Shown one piece after another: positions 58,052 through 64,000 of a DNA stretch of 64,000 nt. This DNA is from Rhabditoides inermis. Taxonomy: Eukaryota; Nematoda; Chromadorea; Rhabditida; Rhabditidae. The stretch covers positions 271,501 to 335,500 of the forward strand of contig CAWZYM010000039.1 of NCBI GenBank assembly GCA_963966185.1. Direction: 5' to 3'. Every line of letters begins with the position of its first letter. The stretch's first letter is position 1. Under the pieces are notes generated by a model that saw only the letters and a list, made by a program, of their open reading frames with translations, made no database searches and was not told the DNA's origin. A program made the translations under genes and the position numbers.

Positions 58052-58099
<48 letters not shown>

Positions 58100-59483
58100 C
58101 ACTCTTCTGGTCGGCAATCTCGCGGATCACACTCTCCGTGAACACCTCCTGGCTCTTCGTGTCGTCCGGCGCCTGAATAGTGTGGCTAAGACCAAGCCCC
58201 GCCCATCTCGCTCCGCCTCCTCACCTTGAACAGAATGACGAAGGGCAGTCCCTCCTCGGTCAGCTCCTCCGCATTCTCGAACGTAATCTCGCGCACAATC
58301 GGCACGCAACGCTCCTGCAGCCACTGCCTGCAAACAAAACGCATACATCATATTTACAAAAACAAAACAAAAACACTCACTTGAGGGCATCAAAGTTGTT
58401 GAGGTCTGCAGTGAACGGCTCGGCGGGCTTGTTCTGAAAGAGATCACTGTGCATGCCGCCTCTCTCCCTCTCCCACTCACTCCTCCGCGGAACTTGATCG
58501 AGGGGGCTGCGGCCTGTCCCTGGTAGAACACGCACTCTTCACGCAGCAAAGACGCCGCCTGCAACACACAACACAACGTCAAACGTGCTTATAACTGCTT
58601 GTCATGAAACCGTTCACAAAGCATACCTTCTTGAAGTTGTCGAAGGCGGGTCCAGACTCGGCGGGGAACGCGGCAATCACGTTGCGCTTCTTCTCCTGTA
58701 ATATCGAGCCAATATGGGTACTATCATTCAATACACCTAACACCGACCACCCACATCGATCTGAATGTCGGCCTCGTTGGTGAAGGGCGTGATTCCAGTG
58801 TCGAGCTGCTTCTGTACGAACGCCGACAGAGCCTCCACACTGCGCTGCGAACTACAATACAATATTACAGATATATTACGCATCGTGGATCGTGGAGTCG
58901 TTGTATGAACCGAATAAGGGGATAAGAAAAATGCATATAATCAAATATGCAACCCACCGATACTCCTTCTTTGCGAGCTCTCCGTTGCGGATGAGCTTGA
59001 GAGTGGGGTACTTGTTCACGTGATACTTGGCAGCAATCTCGGCTACAATCAACTGAGTCAATAATTTATTCTTTGCATCAATTACTCACGCTGTCTGTCA
59101 CAGTCCACCGACGCAAACGTGATCTTCGATGCAGGCACATCCTCAACATCACAACATTAACAATAACAAAGCTTAACAAACCGTACCTTGAACTTGTCGC
59201 TGGCCTCGAGGAAAATGGGCTTGAGCATCTGCGAGAAGCGGCACCAGTCAGCGTAGAAGTTGACAAACACAACCTCCGACGTTTCTCAAACCCATCAATC
59301 AATAATCAAACGGAAAATAAAGTGATACTCACTCAACACTTGGTCGACATTGTTGTTGTCGAGAGGGATGACAACACTGCGGACGACACCCAGCACAGCC
59401 GCCTCAAACAAACAATCAACCATCAACAACACAATCAAACAACAACGCACCAAGACGACGAGCGGCGAGGAGGGCAGTTGCAT
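57412..59483 (-). CDS. ERP44: ERp44, endoplasmic reticulum thioredoxin-family retention protein (spliced)
   Basis: The signal peptide MQLPSSPLVVLAAVLGVVRS assumes a 48-bp first intron; without splicing the frame stays open and gives a longer hydrophobic signal. The first thioredoxin domain has the ERp44 hallmark NFYADWCRFSQMLKPIF (CRFS, one active cysteine), followed by VDCDRQ, KYHVNKYPTLKLIRNGELAK and KEYRSQRSVEAL. The b and b' domains follow with RCVPIVREITFENAEELTEE, FVILFKAPDDT, DLPVIAIDSFRHMYLFPDM and FVLDLHSGKLHREFHHGPD. The C-terminus is NKDEL, a retrieval signal. ERp44 cycles between ER and cis-Golgi, forms mixed disulphides with clients and Ero1, and releases them in a pH- and zinc-dependent way. 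About 9-10 exons. Confidence 0.93.
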
Positions 59484-60867
59484 TGTGTGAGACTTGTGCC
59501 GCCTCCCGAAAGCACTGCAACACACACAAATGATACACTCACTATCATTCACAGTCCAACGACACACGAGCGATTCGAGACAATGATCGCGCTACTATCC
59601 TCCCTCTCCTTTACACGTGGCAAACACACATGCGCCATTCCATATATGCAAAACACTTTCTCCTTGAGAAACGACGGCAGTAGCCATTGGACACGCAATG
59701 CCGCGCCGCAAAAGAGACTCGCGCGGACAGGCAGCGACCAAAAATAGACTGCAAGCGACACGGATGCCGGGCTCGCCAATCTAATCAATAGAGAGCAGAG
59801 AGAACATTCCTGGCGAACAACACACAGATAACTGTATCGTTGGGGAAAGGCGCATCCAAACTCATCATGGTCAAGCTGCGCACACATCCAAGGGGAGAGA
59901 GGAGTGTTGCATTGTCAACGTGCGTGTGTGGCACATGTGCTCCCCTGCTCAATCCCCTCCCCCCCATCAACTATCGATTCATCGCTCATTCTCTCGCCAA
60001 TCGCATCACAAAGCATAGCAGCGTACGCATACGCAACAACACAGATATTCAACTGATCTACAACAGCCTTTACATAAACTCCGACATAAAAATAAGGACA
60101 ACAAAATATATAATATTTATCAATAACATATGAATACACGGTAATAAATTTTCTTATCCAATCTGACTGCAGTACGTTAGACACGAATGGAAACGAAACA
60201 TACACACAGATTGCCCCGCTAAATCTATGTGTGAAAAAGGCAGACGCACATCATAGAAACAATATCCAATACCGACTGATCAATACCAATCAATATCATA
60301 ATCACACACGGCCCATTTCATCTATAGGAACAAGGAATACAAAATCGGAACAAGCCGAAAAGAGACTGCAATACTAAAAGAAGAAGAGGAGCTCTCACTG
60401 CTGACACTCACTATTACCGAGTAGAAAATGGTAGATTGCGTATATCACAGAAGACATCTACAGCCCAGAAGAGGAGAAGAGGCACACAGCAGAGACAATA
60501 CGAGAAATCAACATCAATCGATACTCGCTTCTCGCCCGCCGAAACATCTCCCTATCTCAAACTCACACATACACACCACATGCCAAGCTAAAGCGAGTGA
60601 TATAAAAGAGAGGAGAGGAGTACAAGTGGATCTATTATAAATGTGTGATGATGTGAATTGACAAAAAAAGGAAAAGCAGCAGTCCCGGGCAGACGCAGGC
60701 AGTGCGCCGCAGTGTGCCCGGGATATCACAGAACATGAACAAGAGACAATCAACACTACCGACTCGTCTCTCCACGCAGCACACACTGAAACAGAACATG
60801 GTCCCGCTCCTCCCCTCCATCTCCCCATCTCCTCTCCCCATCTCCTCTCCCGGCGCTCACCTGGCGT
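59484..60867. other. intergenic between ERp44 and GOLPH3
   Basis: This 1.4-kb stretch is without recognisable genes. It should contain the ERp44 5' UTR and promoter and the GOLPH3 3' UTR. Short frames here have no conserved motifs. Confidence 0.45.
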
Positions 60868-62868
<2,001 letters not shown>

Positions 62869-63756
62869 GTTGATGAAGAGGCGATGGCAGTGGGGGCGCA
62901 CTCAGGCAACTGTCCGAGTGAGCGGCCGACGCAGCTACGCACGTACCACTGCAATACACACATCCACACCCAATTCCATATGAAACATACACAACAAATC
63001 AGCGACATCGGGCAAAACGCGACGAGAATATGGGACGAGAGACCAAAAGAATAAACAATGTATCAGCGCAATGTTCGAGATTCAAACGACAATCGAAGCT
63101 CGAATATGTCAAGTATAAATATAAGATCACAAAACATCAACGTATTCATATCATCCAATCGTTGTGATAGAGAAACGTGTGATGAATCAGTGATGAAGCG
63201 CATATCCGATACATCGAAAGTGGTAAACGACCCAAAAAAAAGTTCACTGGAGCGTGATGAACTCACTTATCCATACAGTACATACTGAACTATAACATCA
63301 TCATCATTTTCACATAATCAACTTCAATTTCGATCGATAATCTGCAACAGTGATTTAGCCGTTTCAAACAGATCTGATCTCAATGAAAGAGAGGGCGGGG
63401 CCAGAGCACCCGCAGCGCAGCCGCCTCGCGCTCTCACGTGGATTCCATTCGCGCCGGGACCACTCTCAACACAGCAGAGATAGCAACTGGAAACTTTAAA
63501 TTGTTCAAAAACAACAGAAATAAATGGGTAGCTACTTCAAAGAATAAACGAATAAAGATCAATTTGAAAATAATGAATTGACAGTTCTATTAGAGTGTAA
63601 GACATCCACCAAGCAGAGTGTAAGACATTCATGAAGCAGATACACATTTTATCTGACGAAACACCGTTTAGTTGCGCGGTCTATCACTCATCACGCCTCT
63701 TATCACATCACAAATACTGTACAGAGAAATACACATTTCATCTCCTTTTAACTTCT
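62869..63756. other. intergenic between GOLPH3 and the downstream transporter
   Basis: This stretch has no supported gene. It holds AT-rich DNA and a GC-rich island around 63,390-63,470 that could belong to the GOLPH3 promoter. Confidence 0.4.
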
Positions 63757-64000
63757 TCAGATATCGTCGAATGCTCGACTGATCTTGACACCCTTCTTGG
63801 CCGGACTGTCCATTTCCAGAGCCTCTACTCTCGGAGAAGTCGAAGTGCACTGGAAGAGAAAGAAGGAGAGGGAGGGAGTGAGAGAGTGAGAGACAGAGAC
63901 AGACAGAGAGGGGGGAGTGAGCGCTCACCCTAAGATGTTCCAGCACTTCCTCGATCTCCCTGTCTTTGGTCTCCGGCAGATGTACGTATAGGAACCACAA
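63757..64000 (-). CDS. C-terminal end of a sugar-transporter-like MFS protein (partial)
   Basis: The window edge cuts this gene. The last two exons encode LWFLYVHLPETKDREIEEVL, the PETKxxxxEE motif that follows the last membrane helix in SLC2/sugar-porter proteins, then EHLRCTSTSPR and the hydrophilic tail VEALEMDSPAKKG, ending SRAFDDI. The joint is at about 63,927 (GT) to about 63,851 (AG), and keeps frame. The subfamily and substrate cannot be judged from this much. Confidence 0.6.

Overview
This is eukaryotic nuclear DNA from a small, intron-rich animal genome. Genes are split into many short exons by short introns, GT-AG with one apparent GC-AG, typically about 30-150 bp. Coding DNA is GC-rich, intergenic DNA is more AT-rich, and (CT)n/(GA)n microsatellites are abundant. 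A nematode-like or other ecdysozoan source is my best inference: the SLC17-type transporter carries the nematode-style motif NFTVICM plus YSYTPTEKS, the MEX-3 homologue lacks the RING finger of the vertebrate proteins, and a MADF-BESS protein is present. The species cannot be named from the sequence.

Layout. 1-5.1 kb: gene-poor DNA with a 5'-truncated RTE-type retrotransposon (minus strand). 5.1-11.3 kb: MEX-3-like KH RNA-binding protein (minus). 11.3-18.5 kb: gene-poor, microsatellite-rich DNA, perhaps MEX-3 upstream sequence. 18.5-21.2 kb: a decayed RTE element with a nested tRNA-derived SINE. 21.5-24.9 kb: WDR75/UTP17. 25.4-26.5 kb: ceramide-1-phosphate transfer protein. 26.8-29.3 kb: a broken gene carrying a TTAA-flanked inverted-repeat element, then a Penelope-like RT fragment. 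29.4-32.7 kb: TFB1M, then guanylate kinase. All genes so far are on the minus strand.

34.8-44.4 kb is a tight plus-strand block: MGAT5, ANKLE1/LEM-3, TTC14 and a p31comet (MAD2L1BP)-like gene, with 64-431 bp between coding regions. 44.8-64 kb returns to the minus strand: SLC17-type transporter, MADF-BESS protein, a secreted cysteine-rich protein I cannot assign, PDSS1, ERp44, GOLPH3 and the last exons of a sugar-transporter-like MFS protein.

Functionally most genes are conserved housekeeping genes. Several serve the secretory pathway (MGAT5, ERp44, GOLPH3, CPTP), two serve mitochondria (TFB1M, PDSS1), one serves ribosome biogenesis (WDR75) and two serve chromosome segregation or genome integrity (ANKLE1, p31comet). 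I found no clear prokaryotic-style system. The unusual material is the nested mobile elements, a retroelement whose target duplication preserves a splice donor, a 430-bp pure purine intronic tract, and the orphan secreted protein.
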